Source: DASTFP01 sp963744345
Lineage (GTDB): Bacteria; Verrucomicrobiota; Verrucomicrobiia; Chthoniobacterales; Terrimicrobiaceae
DNA length: 64,000 nucleotides
Direction of reading: 5' to 3'
Assembly: GCA_963744345.1 (NCBI GenBank)
Contig: CAVUTD010000021.1
Span: 228,315 to 292,314, forward strand
The translations under genes and the position numbers were made by a program. The first letter of the stretch is position 1, and every line of letters begins with the position of its first letter. Under the pieces are notes generated by a model. It searched no databases, was not told where the DNA came from, and saw only the letters and a list, made by a program, of their open reading frames with translations. Below are positions 8,672-18,842 of this stretch, piece by piece.

Positions 8672-9424
8672 ATGACCGACCGTTTCTCCCTTAAGGGACG
8701 CATTGCGCTGGTGACAGGCGCCTCGCGCGGGCTTGGCTTGGCCATCGCCGAGGCACTGGCCGAGCATGGCGCGCGGGTGGTGCTCAATGGTCGCGATCCG
8801 GAAACACTGCGAAGCGCCGCAGCCAAGATAACCAACGCCGAATTCGCGGCCTTCGATGTTTGCGATGCCAAGGCCGGCCCGGCTGCCATCGCCGATATCG
8901 TCAACCGGCATGGCAAGCTCGATATCCTCATCAACAATGCAGGAATTCAGCATCGCCGCCCGCTCACGGAATGGGAGGATGGCGATTTCGAGCGGATCCT
9001 TGCCACCAATCTCACCTCCTGCTTCCGACTTGCCCGCGAGGCGGCACGCGTCATGGTGCCGCGCGGTCATGGCCGTATCATCAATACCGGCTCGATCGCC
9101 GCAATCCTCGCTCGTCCGACGATTCATGGCTATGTAGCGGCGAAGGCGGGGCTTCATGGGCTGACGCGCTCGATGGCCGCCGAGATCGGGCGTCACGGCG
9201 TCACGGTCAATGCCGTCGCTCCCGGCTTTTTCGCCACCGAACTCAATCAAGCGCTATTGGCCGACAAGGAATTCACCGCTTGGGTCGAGCGGCGCACACC
9301 GGCGGGACGCTGGGCGAAACCTGAAGAGCTCGGCGGCGCGGTGATCTTTCTCGCCTCGGACGCGGCAAGCTATGTCAACGGGCATGTGTTAGCCGTCGAC
9401 GGGGGCTTGACGGTCTCACTCTGA
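8672..9424 (+). CDS. SDR oxidoreductase, gluconate 5-dehydrogenase-like
   Basis: This 250-residue classical short-chain dehydrogenase has TGASRGLG near residues 15-22, NNAG near 87-90, a catalytic serine in INTGSIA, YVAAK near 154-158 and a typical C-terminal LAVDGG. Overall it resembles gluconate 5-dehydrogenases (5-ketogluconate reductases). The ORF opens at 8627, but ATG 8672 has a strong GAGAGGAG ribosome site directly upstream. It is transcribed toward the sugar transporter cluster, on the opposite strand. A sugar-acid substrate fits the context, but specificity is inferred. Confidence 0.85.
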   Translation: MTDRFSLKGRIALVTGASRGLGLAIAEALAEHGARVVLNGRDPETLRSAAAKITNAEFAAFDVCDAKAGPAAIADIVNRHGKLDILINNAGIQHRRPLTEWEDGDFERILATNLTSCFRLAREAARVMVPRGHGRIINTGSIAAILARPTIHGYVAAKAGLHGLTRSMAAEIGRHGVTVNAVAPGFFATELNQALLADKEFTAWVERRTPAGRWAKPEELGGAVIFLASDAASYVNGHVLAVDGGLTVSL

Positions 9425-9896
9425 CAATCCGGAACCGGGGGCTCCCTTGCGCGTTTGGAGCGCTGCAAAGGACACAAGCCCCGTGCTCGAGAAGGCAACT
9501 TCACGTTCTCGGTGCCGGAGGCAATGGGATCACCTTCATCTGTTTGAACCAGGGGACTGTTTCTTCTATGCAGAAGCGCGATAAATGCAGTTTTCGCCGA
9601 TATAGCGCGGCAGTCACCGGATCAACTTCATGATTTCGAACGTCCGAGAAGGTCAAGGTGATCTGCCTAGTCACAAGGTCGCGGTCTACTTCACGGCAAA
9701 TCCCGGGGTCCGCGTTGAGCTGCTCCCCGGACAAATGCTCAATATCGCAGCAGGCGCGAATCGCAAAATGCCTCCCGTTACGACCCCCATTGGTGTTATT
9801 GGTGTCCGCGATCTTAGGGGCGGGGTGACGCGCGGCCTGTGACCCAGAACACAGATGCGCCGCGCGCGCATTTCAACTGCAACGGGATCGATCGGC
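9425..9896. other. Convergent intergenic region, no gene seen
   Basis: About 470 bp separate the SDR stop from the stop of the last transporter gene on the other strand. Short open frames exist on both strands (for example 9630-9842 plus) but none has a recognisable motif or ribosome site. It may be decayed coding sequence. Confidence 0.4.
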
Positions 9897-10766
9897 TTAC
9901 TCCTTCACGGCGCCGGTCATGCCGGACACGTAGTACTCGACGAAAAACGAATACATCACCGCGACGGGAAGCGAGCCGAGCAGCGCGCCCGCCATGAGCG
10001 CGCCCCAGTGGTAGACGTCGCCCTCGACGAGCTCGGTCACGACGCCGACCGGGACGGTCTTCACTTCCGACGACGAGACGAACGTGAGGGCGTAGATGAA
10101 CTCGTTCCACGACAGCGTGAAGGCGAAGATGCCCGCCGAGATGAGCCCGGGCACCGCGAGCGGCAGGATGATCTTCACGAGGATCTGCCAGCGCGTGGCG
10201 CCGTCGATCAACGCGCACTCCTCCAGCTCGAACGGGATCGAGCGGAAGTAGCCCATCAGGAGCCACGTGCAGAACGGGATCAGGAACGTGGGGTACGTGA
10301 GGATGAGGGCCCAGCGCGTGTCGAAGAGACCGAGCTTGAAGACGATGGCCGCGAGCGGGATGAAGAGGATCGACGGCGGCACGAGGTAGGCGAGGAAGAT
10401 CGCGAGCCCGATCTGCTTCGAGCCGCGGAATCGCAGCCGCTCGATGGCGTAGGCGGCGAAGACGCTCGCGGCGAGCGACGTGAACGTGGCGACCACCGAG
10501 ATCACCACCGTGTTCCACATCCACTCGGGATATGGGGTGTTGAAGAGCAGCTTTTTGAAGTGCGCGAGCGTGGGCTCGGCGACCCAGAACGGGTTGCCCT
10601 CGCGCGACAGGAGCTCGGCGTTCGGCTTGAGCGACGTCGTCCCCATCCAGTAGAACGGGAAGAGCAGCACGAAGAGGAACACGAAGAGCGGTAGGTACAG
10701 CGTCACCACGCGGCGCGGCAGCGACTCCAGGTAGCTCATCCCCTCGCTTTGCGGGCTCTTGTCCAT
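9897..10766 (-). CDS. Carbohydrate ABC transporter permease, MalG-like
   Basis: This 289-residue inner-membrane permease of the MalG/UgpE family has six predicted hydrophobic segments. The cytoplasmic EAA loop that docks on the ATPase is clear near residues 188-210 (ECALIDGATRWQILVKIILP). It is the second permease; its start lies one base after the stop of the first (10768), so the two are co-translated. It is the last gene of the cluster reading leftward from the ATPase at 15695. The sugar is unknown. Confidence 0.9.
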   Translation of the reverse strand: MDKSPQSEGMSYLESLPRRVVTLYLPLFVFLFVLLFPFYWMGTTSLKPNAELLSREGNPFWVAEPTLAHFKKLLFNTPYPEWMWNTVVISVVATFTSLAASVFAAYAIERLRFRGSKQIGLAIFLAYLVPPSILFIPLAAIVFKLGLFDTRWALILTYPTFLIPFCTWLLMGYFRSIPFELEECALIDGATRWQILVKIILPLAVPGLISAGIFAFTLSWNEFIYALTFVSSSEVKTVPVGVVTELVEGDVYHWGALMAGALLGSLPVAVMYSFFVEYYVSGMTGAVKE

Positions 10767-10767
10767 C

Positions 10768-11664
10768 TCAGTCCTTGCCGCCCTGCTGCCACGCCCGCCG
10801 CTGCAGGCCGAAGTAGCTGAAAAGGATCGCCGCCAGGAGGAACGGGATCATGAGCGTGGCGAGCGCCGCGCCCTCGCCGAGAGACCCGCCGGGAATCGCA
10901 CGCTGGAACGAGAGTGTGGCCATGAGGTGTGTCGCATTGAGCGGCCCGCCGCGCGTGATCACGTAGATCAGCTGGAAGTCCGTGAACGTGAAGAGCACCG
11001 AGAACGTCATCACCACCGCGATGATCGGCGTGAGCAGCGGCAGCGTCACGAAGCGGAAACGCTGCCAGGGGGTGGCGCCGTCGAGCGCCGCCGCCTCGTA
11101 GAGCGATGGCGAGATCGTCTGCAGCCCGGCGAGCAGGCAGATGGCGACGAAGGGCACGCCGCGCCAGATGTTCGCCGCGATGACGGACAGCCGCGCGTTC
11201 CACGGCTCGCCGAGGAAGTCGATGTAGCGGTCGATGAGGCCCATCTTCAGGAGCGCCCACGAGATCACCGAGAACTGCGAGTCGTAGATCCACCAGAAGG
11301 CGATCGCCGAGAGCGCGGTGGGCACGATGAAGGGAAGCAGCACCACGGCGCGGATCAGCGACTTGAACGGCATGTGCCGGTTCAGCAGGAGCGCCAGCCA
11401 CAGCCCGAGCGCGAACTTGAAGACGCTCGCGACCACGGTGTAGAAGAGTGTGTTGAAGAGCGAGAGCTGCGCGACCGAATCGCCGACGAGGTACCTGAAG
11501 TTGTCGAGGCCCACCCACACCCCGGCGCGGCCGACCTTGGTGTCGGTGAAGCCGAGCCAGGTTCCGAGCCCGAGGGGATAGGTGAGGAACAGCAGCAACA
11601 GCACGCCCGCCGGCAGCATGAAGAGCAGCCCGAGGACGTGCCGGTTGTTGAGCAACGCGCGCAT
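10768..11664 (-). CDS. Carbohydrate ABC transporter permease, MalF/UgpA-like
   Basis: This 298-residue permease has six predicted membrane helices and the family's EAA loop (YEAAALDGATPWQRFRFVTL) near residues 190-210. It pairs with the permease at 9897-10766 to form the membrane channel. Its ATG directly abuts the stop codon of the binding-protein gene at 11665, with no spacer, so translation is likely coupled. Its first 54 codons are duplicated in the fragment at 13100-13261. Confidence 0.9.
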   Translation of the reverse strand: MRALLNNRHVLGLLFMLPAGVLLLLFLTYPLGLGTWLGFTDTKVGRAGVWVGLDNFRYLVGDSVAQLSLFNTLFYTVVASVFKFALGLWLALLLNRHMPFKSLIRAVVLLPFIVPTALSAIAFWWIYDSQFSVISWALLKMGLIDRYIDFLGEPWNARLSVIAANIWRGVPFVAICLLAGLQTISPSLYEAAALDGATPWQRFRFVTLPLLTPIIAVVMTFSVLFTFTDFQLIYVITRGGPLNATHLMATLSFQRAIPGGSLGEGAALATLMIPFLLAAILFSYFGLQRRAWQQGGKD

Positions 11665-12990
11665 CTACACCTTGTAGTAGCGCTCGGCGCGCGCCTTCGC
11701 GCGGTCCATCGCCTCCTTCGGCGTCTTCGAGCCCGAGACCGCCTCCGCCACCATGTTGACCATGATGAAGTCGGCCATGCACGCCGCCGAGGCATAACCC
11801 ATCGGTCCGGAGTAGCCGTTGGGCAGCATGATCTTCATCGAGTCGCGGTACGGGGTGATCTTCGGGTCCGATTTCCACAGCGGATTGTTCTCGTAGGCCT
11901 TCAACGGGTGCGACACGTACCCGATCGCGGCCTGCTGCCACGGCTCGTACTGCTCCTTCTCCATCATGAAGGCGAGGTAGGCCTTGGCCGCGTTGGGAAC
12001 CTTCGAGTACTTGAACAGCATCATCGGGAAGAAGAGGTTCAGCTCGGTCGGCTTGCCTACCGGACCGACGGGAAGGTTGGCGTGTCCGATGTCGTCGGCC
12101 ATCGCCTTCACCTTCGGGTCCTGGGAGTTCTTGGCCGCGTAGTAGATCGAGATGCCGTTCGTCGTCATGCCGATCTGGCCGTCGAGGAATGCCTTGTTGT
12201 TGTTGGGGTCGAGCCACGAGAGCGTCCCCGGGATGAAGGTCTCGTAGAGCTGCTTGCCGTAGTTGAGCGCGGCTTCCGTCTCCGGGCTCGAGATGACGAC
12301 ATTGCCCTTCGGATCCACCATCCGCCCACCGTGGGACCACACCAGCCAATGGCACCAGCCGTTGCCGTCACCCGTCGCGTTGCCGAGCGCGAATCCCGGC
12401 GGCAGGCCGTTCGCCTTGTACGCCTGCGCGAGCTTGAGGAAGCCGGCGAGGTCCTTCGGGAATTGCTCGAATCCGGCCTTCTTCATCGCGCCGATGCGGT
12501 GGACGACGGCGCCGCCGGAGCAGCCCATCGGAACGGCGACCCACTTGCCCTTCTCGGTGCAGTACTCCTTGCACACGTCGAACCAGCCGCCGTACTTGCC
12601 GCCGAGGTAGTCGGCGACGTCGGTCACGTCGACGAGCTTGTCCGGGTACTGGTGCGCATCCTCGAAGGTCGAGATGATGATGTCCGGGCCGCTGCCGACG
12701 TTCGCCGCCACCGCCGCCTTGGGCCGCACGTCCTCCCAGCCCTCCTGGTCCACGCGCACCTCGACGCCCGTCTTCTCGGTGAACTTCTTGGTGTTCGCCA
12801 TCCACATGTCCTCGTCGCCCTGGACGAAGCGCTTCCACCGAAGCACGCGCAGCTTCGCGCCCTTCTCCGGGGTCCAGCGCGCCTGCGCGGATGCGTCCTG
12901 CGAAAACAGGGTGCCTCCGACGCCCATCGAACCGGCCACGGCCGCGCCGGCGGTGCCTTTTAAGAACTCGCGTCTCGTGAATTTTGACAT
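11665..12990 (-). CDS. Tat-exported sugar-binding protein, copy proximal to the permeases
   Basis: This 441-residue family 1 solute-binding protein carries a twin-arginine signal (KFTRREFLKG at 3-12) and an AxA-type site near residue 35. It is nearly identical to the copy at 13262-14587; I see only about ten residue differences, including SGGA/AGNS in the middle, F/Y before DVCKEYC and S/A near the end. The frame runs back past 13300, but the true start is ATG 12990 behind GGAGGAGAC. It should bind sugar outside the membrane and deliver it to the permeases next door. It arose by a 1,597-bp tandem duplication. Confidence 0.93.
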   Translation of the reverse strand: MSKFTRREFLKGTAGAAVAGSMGVGGTLFSQDASAQARWTPEKGAKLRVLRWKRFVQGDEDMWMANTKKFTEKTGVEVRVDQEGWEDVRPKAAVAANVGSGPDIIISTFEDAHQYPDKLVDVTDVADYLGGKYGGWFDVCKEYCTEKGKWVAVPMGCSGGAVVHRIGAMKKAGFEQFPKDLAGFLKLAQAYKANGLPPGFALGNATGDGNGWCHWLVWSHGGRMVDPKGNVVISSPETEAALNYGKQLYETFIPGTLSWLDPNNNKAFLDGQIGMTTNGISIYYAAKNSQDPKVKAMADDIGHANLPVGPVGKPTELNLFFPMMLFKYSKVPNAAKAYLAFMMEKEQYEPWQQAAIGYVSHPLKAYENNPLWKSDPKITPYRDSMKIMLPNGYSGPMGYASAACMADFIMVNMVAEAVSGSKTPKEAMDRAKARAERYYKV

Positions 12991-13034
12991 GTCTCCTCCG
13001 TAGTGTGTGGGCTTGTGATTAACGACTGCCCCGT

Positions 13035-13099
13035 CCCTGGACTTCAGGAACCTCGTCCGCGATGCGGTCGCGCAGCTCTCGCTGTTCAACACACTCTTT
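13035..13099 (+). repeat. Inverted micro-fragment of the permease gene
   Basis: Read on the plus strand, this stretch encodes FRNLVRDAVAQLSLFNTLF. The permease encoded on the minus strand at 10768-11664 has FRYLVGDSVAQLSLFNTLF around residues 56-75. The segment therefore lies in opposite orientation to its parent. It starts where the direct permease copy (13100-13261) breaks off, so the junction of the tandem duplication contains a small inversion. Confidence 0.75.
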
Positions 13100-13261
13100 G
13101 TCGAGGCCCATCCACACCCCGGCGCGGCCGACCTTGGTGTCGGTGAAACCAAGCCAGATTCCGAGCCCGAGGGGATAGGTGAGAAACAGCAGCAACAGCA
13201 CACCCGCCGGCAGCATAAAGAGCAGCCCGAGGACGTGCCGGTTGTTGAGCAACGCGCGCAT
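13100..13261 (-). pseudogene. Truncated copy of the MalF-like permease (first 54 codons)
   Basis: The first 54 residues of the permease at 11664 are repeated here with very few changes (T/I and V/M), ending at GVWMGLD. The frame then runs into the inverted micro-fragment and yields unrelated sequence. It sits directly downstream of the second binding-protein gene, exactly as the intact permease follows the first one. It is the broken right half of the tandem duplication. Confidence 0.9.
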
Positions 13262-14587
13262 CTACACCTTGTAGTAGCGCTCGGCGCGCGCCTTCGCGCG
13301 GTCCATCGCCTCCTTCGGCGTCTTCGCGCCCGAGACCGCCTCCGCCACCATGTTGACCATGATGAAGTCGGCCATGCACGCCGCCGAGGCATAACCCATC
13401 GGTCCGGAGTAGCCGTTGGGCAGCATGATCTTCATCGAGTCGCGGTACGGGGTGATCTTCGGGTCCGATTTCCACAGTGGATTATTCTCGTAGGCCTTCA
13501 ACGGGTGCGACACGTACCCGATCGCGGCCTGCTGCCACGGCTCGTACTGCTCCTTCTCCATCATGAAGGCGAGGTAGGCCTTGGCCGCGTTGGGAACCTT
13601 CGAGTACTTGAACAGCATCATCGGGAAGAAGAGGTTCAGCTCGGTCGGCTTGCCTACCGGACCGACCGGAAGGTTGGCGTGTCCGATGTCGTCGGCCATC
13701 GCCTTCACCTTCGGGTCCTGGGAGTTCTTGGCCGCGTAGTAGACCGAGATGCCGTTCGTCGTCATGCCGATCTGGCCGTCGAGGAAGGCCTTGTTGTTGT
13801 TGGGGTCGAGCCACGAGAGCGTCCCCGGGATGAAGGTCTCGTAGAGCTGCTTGCCGTAGTTGAGCGCGGCTTCCGTCTCCGGGCTCGAGATGACGACATT
13901 GCCCTGCGGATCCACCATCCGCCCACCGTGGGACCACACCAGCCAATGGCACCAGACGTTGCCGTCACCCGTCGCGTTGCCGAGCGCGAATCCCGGCGGC
14001 AGGCCGTTCGCCTTGTACGCCTGCGCGAGCTTGAGGAAGCCGGCGAGGTCCTTCGGGAATTGCTCGAATCCGGCCTTCTTCATCGCGCCGATGCGGTGGA
14101 CGACGGAGTTGCCGGCGCAGCCCATCGGAACGGCGACCCACTTGCCCTTCTCGGTGCAGTACTCCTTGCACACGTCGTACCAGCCGCCGTACTTGCCGCC
14201 GAGGTAGTCGGCGACGTCGGTCACGTCGACGAGCTTGTCCGGGTACTGGTGCGCATCCTCGAAGGTCGAGATGATGATGTCCGGGCCGCTGCCGACGTTC
14301 GCCGCCACTGCCGCCTTGGGCCGCACGTCCTCCCAGCCCTCCTGGTCCACGCGCACCTCGACGCCCGTCTTCTCGGTGAACTTCTTGGTGTTCGCCATCC
14401 ACATGTCCTCGTCGCCCTGGACGAAGCGCTTCCACCGAAGCACGCGCAGCTTCGCGCCCTTCTCCGGGGTCCAGCGCGCCTGCGCGGATGCGTCCTGCGA
14501 AAACAGGGTGCCTCCGACGCCCATCGAACCGGCCACGGCCGCGCCGGCGGTGGCTTTCAGGAACTCGCGTCTCGTGAATTTCGACAT
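13262..14587 (-). CDS. Tat-exported sugar-binding protein, copy distal to the permeases
   Basis: This 441-residue near-twin of 11665-12990 has the same Tat signal (KFTRREFLKA) and the same GGAGGAGAC ribosome site. Shared landmarks include LRVLRWKRFVQGDED, GPDIIIST, PDKLVDV and SWLDPNNNKAFL. It follows the ATPase gene by 22 bp and is probably in its transcript. The differences from its twin are mostly clustered around the middle of the protein (CAGNSV against CSGGAV, NVWC against NGWC), close to where ligand contacts lie in this family. The two copies may therefore differ slightly in ligand preference, which is speculative. Confidence 0.93.
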   Translation of the reverse strand: MSKFTRREFLKATAGAAVAGSMGVGGTLFSQDASAQARWTPEKGAKLRVLRWKRFVQGDEDMWMANTKKFTEKTGVEVRVDQEGWEDVRPKAAVAANVGSGPDIIISTFEDAHQYPDKLVDVTDVADYLGGKYGGWYDVCKEYCTEKGKWVAVPMGCAGNSVVHRIGAMKKAGFEQFPKDLAGFLKLAQAYKANGLPPGFALGNATGDGNVWCHWLVWSHGGRMVDPQGNVVISSPETEAALNYGKQLYETFIPGTLSWLDPNNNKAFLDGQIGMTTNGISVYYAAKNSQDPKVKAMADDIGHANLPVGPVGKPTELNLFFPMMLFKYSKVPNAAKAYLAFMMEKEQYEPWQQAAIGYVSHPLKAYENNPLWKSDPKITPYRDSMKIMLPNGYSGPMGYASAACMADFIMVNMVAEAVSGAKTPKEAMDRAKARAERYYKV

Positions 14588-14609
14588 GTCTCCTCCGTAG
14601 TGTGGGGGT

Positions 14610-15695
<1,086 letters not shown>

Positions 15696-15816
15696 TTATT
15701 TTCCCTCGACGACCACGTAGGTAGGACGCCCGGTGCGGGCCCAGTCGACGAGGTTCTGCGCCGCCTTGCGTCTCAATTCCTTCTCCCCTTCCGCCGAATA
15801 GAACGCCGCGTGGGGC
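15696..15816 (-). pseudogene. C-terminal stub of a D-2-hydroxyacid dehydrogenase
   Basis: The minus strand ends an open frame with PHAAFYSAEGEKELRRKAAQ followed by NLVDWARTGRPTYVV and a stop at 15696. This is the closing helix region of NAD-dependent D-2-hydroxyacid (phosphoglycerate/glyoxylate type) dehydrogenases, including the catalytic His in PHAAF. Everything upstream is lost: the similarity ends exactly at the 73-bp repeat at 15817. About 35 residues of about 320 remain. Confidence 0.75.
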
Positions 15817-15889
15817 GACTGCTAGGAAATCGCTCTTGGCCTCCGGGGCGTTGGCCCGGAGTCTGAAAGCCGAAAGCGTGCGTTTCCAT
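15817..15889 (-). repeat. 73-bp repeat, inverted partner of 311-383
   Basis: This is the second copy of the sequence at 311-383, in opposite orientation. Here the core forms a better hairpin (CTCCGGG pairing with CCCGGAG). It cuts the D-2-hydroxyacid dehydrogenase stub on one side and borders the lactonase-like gene on the other. Confidence 0.7.
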
Positions 15890-15921
15890 GGGGGTTGCCG
15901 CGGCACGGGGCTATTCCGATT

Positions 15922-17073
15922 TCAGCCTCCGATATTAGCGCCGCGCGTTTCAACGTAAACGGCGTAAAGCGAAGTGCTGCCGGTCATGAACAAGCGGTTC
16001 CGCTTCGTCCCGCCAAAGGCGACGTTCGAAATAATCTCCGGCATGCGGATCTGGCCGATGCGCGTGCCATCCGGCGAGAACACATGGACACCGTCGTAGC
16101 CGTCGCCAACCCAGCCCATGGCCGCCCACACGTTGCCGTCTTCATCGCAGCGGACGCCGTCAACCTGGCCCTCTTTGCCGTTCATTTCCATGCTGGCAAA
16201 GGTCTTCGGGTTCTTGAGCTTCTTATCCTCCACGTCGTAGACCCAGATAATCCTCTTGGCATCCGGGTAGTGCGACGCGCCGGTGTCGGCGATGTAGACC
16301 TTCTTCAAGTCCGGCGAGAAACATATCCCGTTCGGCTTGAACGGCTCGTCGGCGACCTTCTCGATCATGCCCGGCCCGTCGATGCGATAGACGGCCTCTT
16401 TTTGAATCGGCTGTGGTGGTGTGGTGGCTTTCACCCGCTCCCCTTCGTAATTCATCAGTGCCCCGTAGCCCGGGTCGGTGATGAAGTACCAGCCATCGGG
16501 ATGTGCACACCCGTCGTTGGGTGCATTCAATCCTTTTCCATCGGGACTCTTATCGGCCAGGACGGTGTAGCTTCCATCCAGCTCGTAACGGGCTACGCGC
16601 CGTGTACCGTGTTCGCAGGCCACTTGCCGACCCTGATAATCGAAGAAGTTGCCGTTCGAGTTGTTCGAAGGATAGCGGAACTGCTGATGCACACTGCCGT
16701 CCTCTTCGAGCCAGCGCAGCTGCATGTTGTTCGGGATGTCGCTCCAGGTGAGAAAGCGACCGACTCCGCTCCAAGCAGGGCCTTCCGCCCACATTGTGCC
16801 TCGATACAAACGTACGATGGGCGTATTGCCGAGTTTGTACTTGAAGCGTTTGTCGAGGACGATGACATCGGGGTTGGGATAGCGCGCAATTGGGCCATCA
16901 GGATCGTACTGGTCGATGAAGTTGCGTGCGAAAGCTTCGGGGGCCATCGCAGTGGCCGCTGCAACTCCGGTTGCCATTGCGAGGAAATCGCGACGGTTCA
17001 TTCCCTTGGATTCCCTGGGCTGCTTCACCGGTGTGGCCAAATCGACGAACTTGTGCTGTTGGATGCGTTCCAT
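15922..17073 (-). CDS. Tat-exported SMP-30/gluconolactonase-like protein
   Basis: This 383-residue beta-propeller protein is of the SMP-30/gluconolaconase/LRE type. The N-terminus holds a twin-arginine motif, NRRDFLAM near residues 26-33, with a hydrophobic stretch ending in AFA, so export is predicted. Landmarks are EGPAWSG near 95, NGNFFDYQGR, GLNAPNDGCAHPDG, the metal-site region KPNGICFSPD and the terminal VAFGG repeat. Such enzymes hydrolyse sugar lactones using a divalent metal. ATG 17073 gives the full frame; ATG at residue 25, just before the Tat motif, is possible. It fits an extracytoplasmic step of sugar-acid use beside the importer. Confidence 0.85.
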   Translation of the reverse strand: MERIQQHKFVDLATPVKQPRESKGMNRRDFLAMATGVAAATAMAPEAFARNFIDQYDPDGPIARYPNPDVIVLDKRFKYKLGNTPIVRLYRGTMWAEGPAWSGVGRFLTWSDIPNNMQLRWLEEDGSVHQQFRYPSNNSNGNFFDYQGRQVACEHGTRRVARYELDGSYTVLADKSPDGKGLNAPNDGCAHPDGWYFITDPGYGALMNYEGERVKATTPPQPIQKEAVYRIDGPGMIEKVADEPFKPNGICFSPDLKKVYIADTGASHYPDAKRIIWVYDVEDKKLKNPKTFASMEMNGKEGQVDGVRCDEDGNVWAAMGWVGDGYDGVHVFSPDGTRIGQIRMPEIISNVAFGGTKRNRLFMTGSTSLYAVYVETRGANIGG

Positions 17074-17481
17074 GGATTTTCTCTTCTATGTTATTTGATT
17101 AGTAGCGTTTTGATTGTGGTAGGTCCGTTCAACGGCCTCGGGGGAAGCGGCAACCGGCCTTTGCGCAAGCGCAGAGAGAACCTGGAGGGTCTCTGAAGGG
17201 AGCTTGCCTCATCTTTCACAAATCTGGGGTTTTCAAGAGAAGCTAGTCTCGTTACGCACAGTCTGCAACCAACCGATGAAACCTTGTATGAAAATCCGAG
17301 TTGCGACGGTCTTTCTTGGATTTTGCGCTTTGCTCCCAATTCCTTCGCGAGGACCGTCGCGCGGCACAATAGCCGCCGGAGAAAAGACCCAACATCAAAA
17401 GATGACTCCGTCGGAAAAAGCCGAATAACATCGTCGCGGGCGATTTCCGTAAAAGGCGGGCCATATGGCGCAGCAGGGCAT
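17074..17481. other. Intergenic region with a possible small exported ORF
   Basis: About 400 bp between the lactonase-like gene start and the denD stop. An ATG at 17288 opens a 46-codon plus-strand frame whose first residues (MKIRVATVFLGFCALL) look like a signal peptide, ending at 17428. There is no clear ribosome site and no similarity I recognise, so it may be the stump of a secreted protein or chance. Confidence 0.3.
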
Positions 17482-18492
17482 CTACGCCCCGTCGGCCCGC
17501 TGGAACTTCGGTCGTCGGTGGCCGAGTTCGTCCTCGAGGTGGACCCGGATGATCTCATCGAATGAGGTTTCGGCGGTGAAGCCGAGCGCGCGCGCCCGGG
17601 TCGCTGCCAGGCCGGGCGCCCACCCGGACACCATGCGCATGATCGTCTCGTCCGGCTCGCGGCGGATCAGCGCCACCGCCGAATCACCTGCGACGCGACG
17701 AAGGGCCTCGATCTGCTCCCCGACGGTCGCGCTGACGCCCGGCATCGATAGGGTCCGGTCCGGCCCGATCAAGGCGGAGTCGATCGTCGCCGCCCGGATC
17801 AGGAAGCCGACCGCCGAGCGCGGCGAGGCGTGCCAGTGCCGTACGGACTCGGGCACCGGCAACACCGCCTCCTGGCCGACCAGCGGCTCGCGCAGGATGC
17901 TGGAAAAGAACCCGGATGCCGCTGCGTTCGGCTTGCCAGGACGGATGCAGATGGTTGGCAGCCGGATGCCGACGCCGTCGACGAACCCACGCCGGGTGAA
18001 GTCCGCCAGCAGCAACTCGTCGATCGCTTTCTGAGTTCCGTAGCTCGTACGGGGCGTCGCCGGGAATTCGTCCGGGATGAGATCGGGCAACGGAGCGCCG
18101 TACACCGCGATCGAGGACGTGAACACCAGCCGCGGCAGATAACCGTCCGCGAGATGGGTGCGACGGATCGCCTCCAGCAGGTGACGGGTGCCGTCGAGAT
18201 TCACCCGGTAACCCTTGTCGAAGTCGGCCTCCGCCTCGCCGGAGACGACCGCGGCCAGGTGGAGGATCACCTCCGGCCGGCGAGCGACCACAGCATCGCT
18301 CGCCCCCGGTACCGCCAGGTCGAGCACGGCGCGGTCGAGCACGCCCGTCCAGCCCTCAGGCGTCGCAGGCTCCACCACATCGAACAGGCTAAGCCGGTCC
18401 AAGCCGACCCCGCCGAGGTGGCCGTCGGCAACGAGCCGATCGGTCACCTTGCGGCCGATCATCCCGGCCGCGCCGGTCACTGCGACATGCAC
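17482..18492 (-). CDS. denD: D-erythronate dehydrogenase-like NAD-dependent epimerase family protein
   Basis: This 336-residue extended-SDR protein has TGAAGMIG near residues 7-14, the family's HLAA motif (EVILHLAAVVSG) and YGTQK near 165. It closely matches the DenD type, which oxidises D-erythronate to 2-oxo-tetronate. The frame is open to 18630, but a GTG at 18492 has an ideal GGAGG ribosome site six bases upstream, so I use GTG. It reads in the same direction as the lactonase and transporter genes. This supports a sugar-acid catabolic role for the island. No denC or denI-like partner is visible. Confidence 0.82.
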   Translation of the reverse strand: MHVAVTGAAGMIGRKVTDRLVADGHLGGVGLDRLSLFDVVEPATPEGWTGVLDRAVLDLAVPGASDAVVARRPEVILHLAAVVSGEAEADFDKGYRVNLDGTRHLLEAIRRTHLADGYLPRLVFTSSIAVYGAPLPDLIPDEFPATPRTSYGTQKAIDELLLADFTRRGFVDGVGIRLPTICIRPGKPNAAASGFFSSILREPLVGQEAVLPVPESVRHWHASPRSAVGFLIRAATIDSALIGPDRTLSMPGVSATVGEQIEALRRVAGDSAVALIRREPDETIMRMVSGWAPGLAATRARALGFTAETSFDEIIRVHLEDELGHRRPKFQRADGA

Positions 18493-18842
18493 TCCGATCC
18501 TCCTCTCGTGTCTGGGTTGCCCTGGAAGATCCAGTAGTTCATGCGGCAAGTGTAAGAAGACGTAACAGGAATAGCTAGCACTCGCCAGTTGATGTCTCGT
18601 TGGGTGATGGCTTGGTAGAGCCCACCGCACTGCAGCCCAGCCGAGTGGTCGCTTCCAAATTGCATCCCAATTTTGACTGGCTGAGAGTCGCGTTCGTTAA
18701 GCGCGCACGCTCGCGCGCTTCTATCAAAAATGAGATCATATGCGCTACCCGTTTCTCGCAGCAGGAGCCATTATTCTTGACGATTCGCGATCGGAATAAT
18801 TTTACTACGCCTACACAATCTTGGCGTGCACTCCTGAGGAAC
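18493..18842. other. Intergenic region, nothing recognised
   Basis: About 350 bp upstream of denD without a recognisable gene, less GC-rich than the denD side. It probably holds the denD promoter. Small frames on either strand show no motif. Confidence 0.35.

Noticed and set aside
10759..12963. 734-codon open frame on the plus strand, and similar long frames at 13235-14626 and 14658-15866
   Set aside because: They are antisense shadows of the high-GC transporter genes. Their composition is extremely rich in Arg, His and Glu, and the minus-strand products are recognisable ABC proteins.
11665..13392. 575-codon version of the proximal sugar-binding protein
   Set aside because: The upstream extension crosses the duplication scar and the 5' spacer. 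The Tat signal and ribosome site fix the start at 12990.
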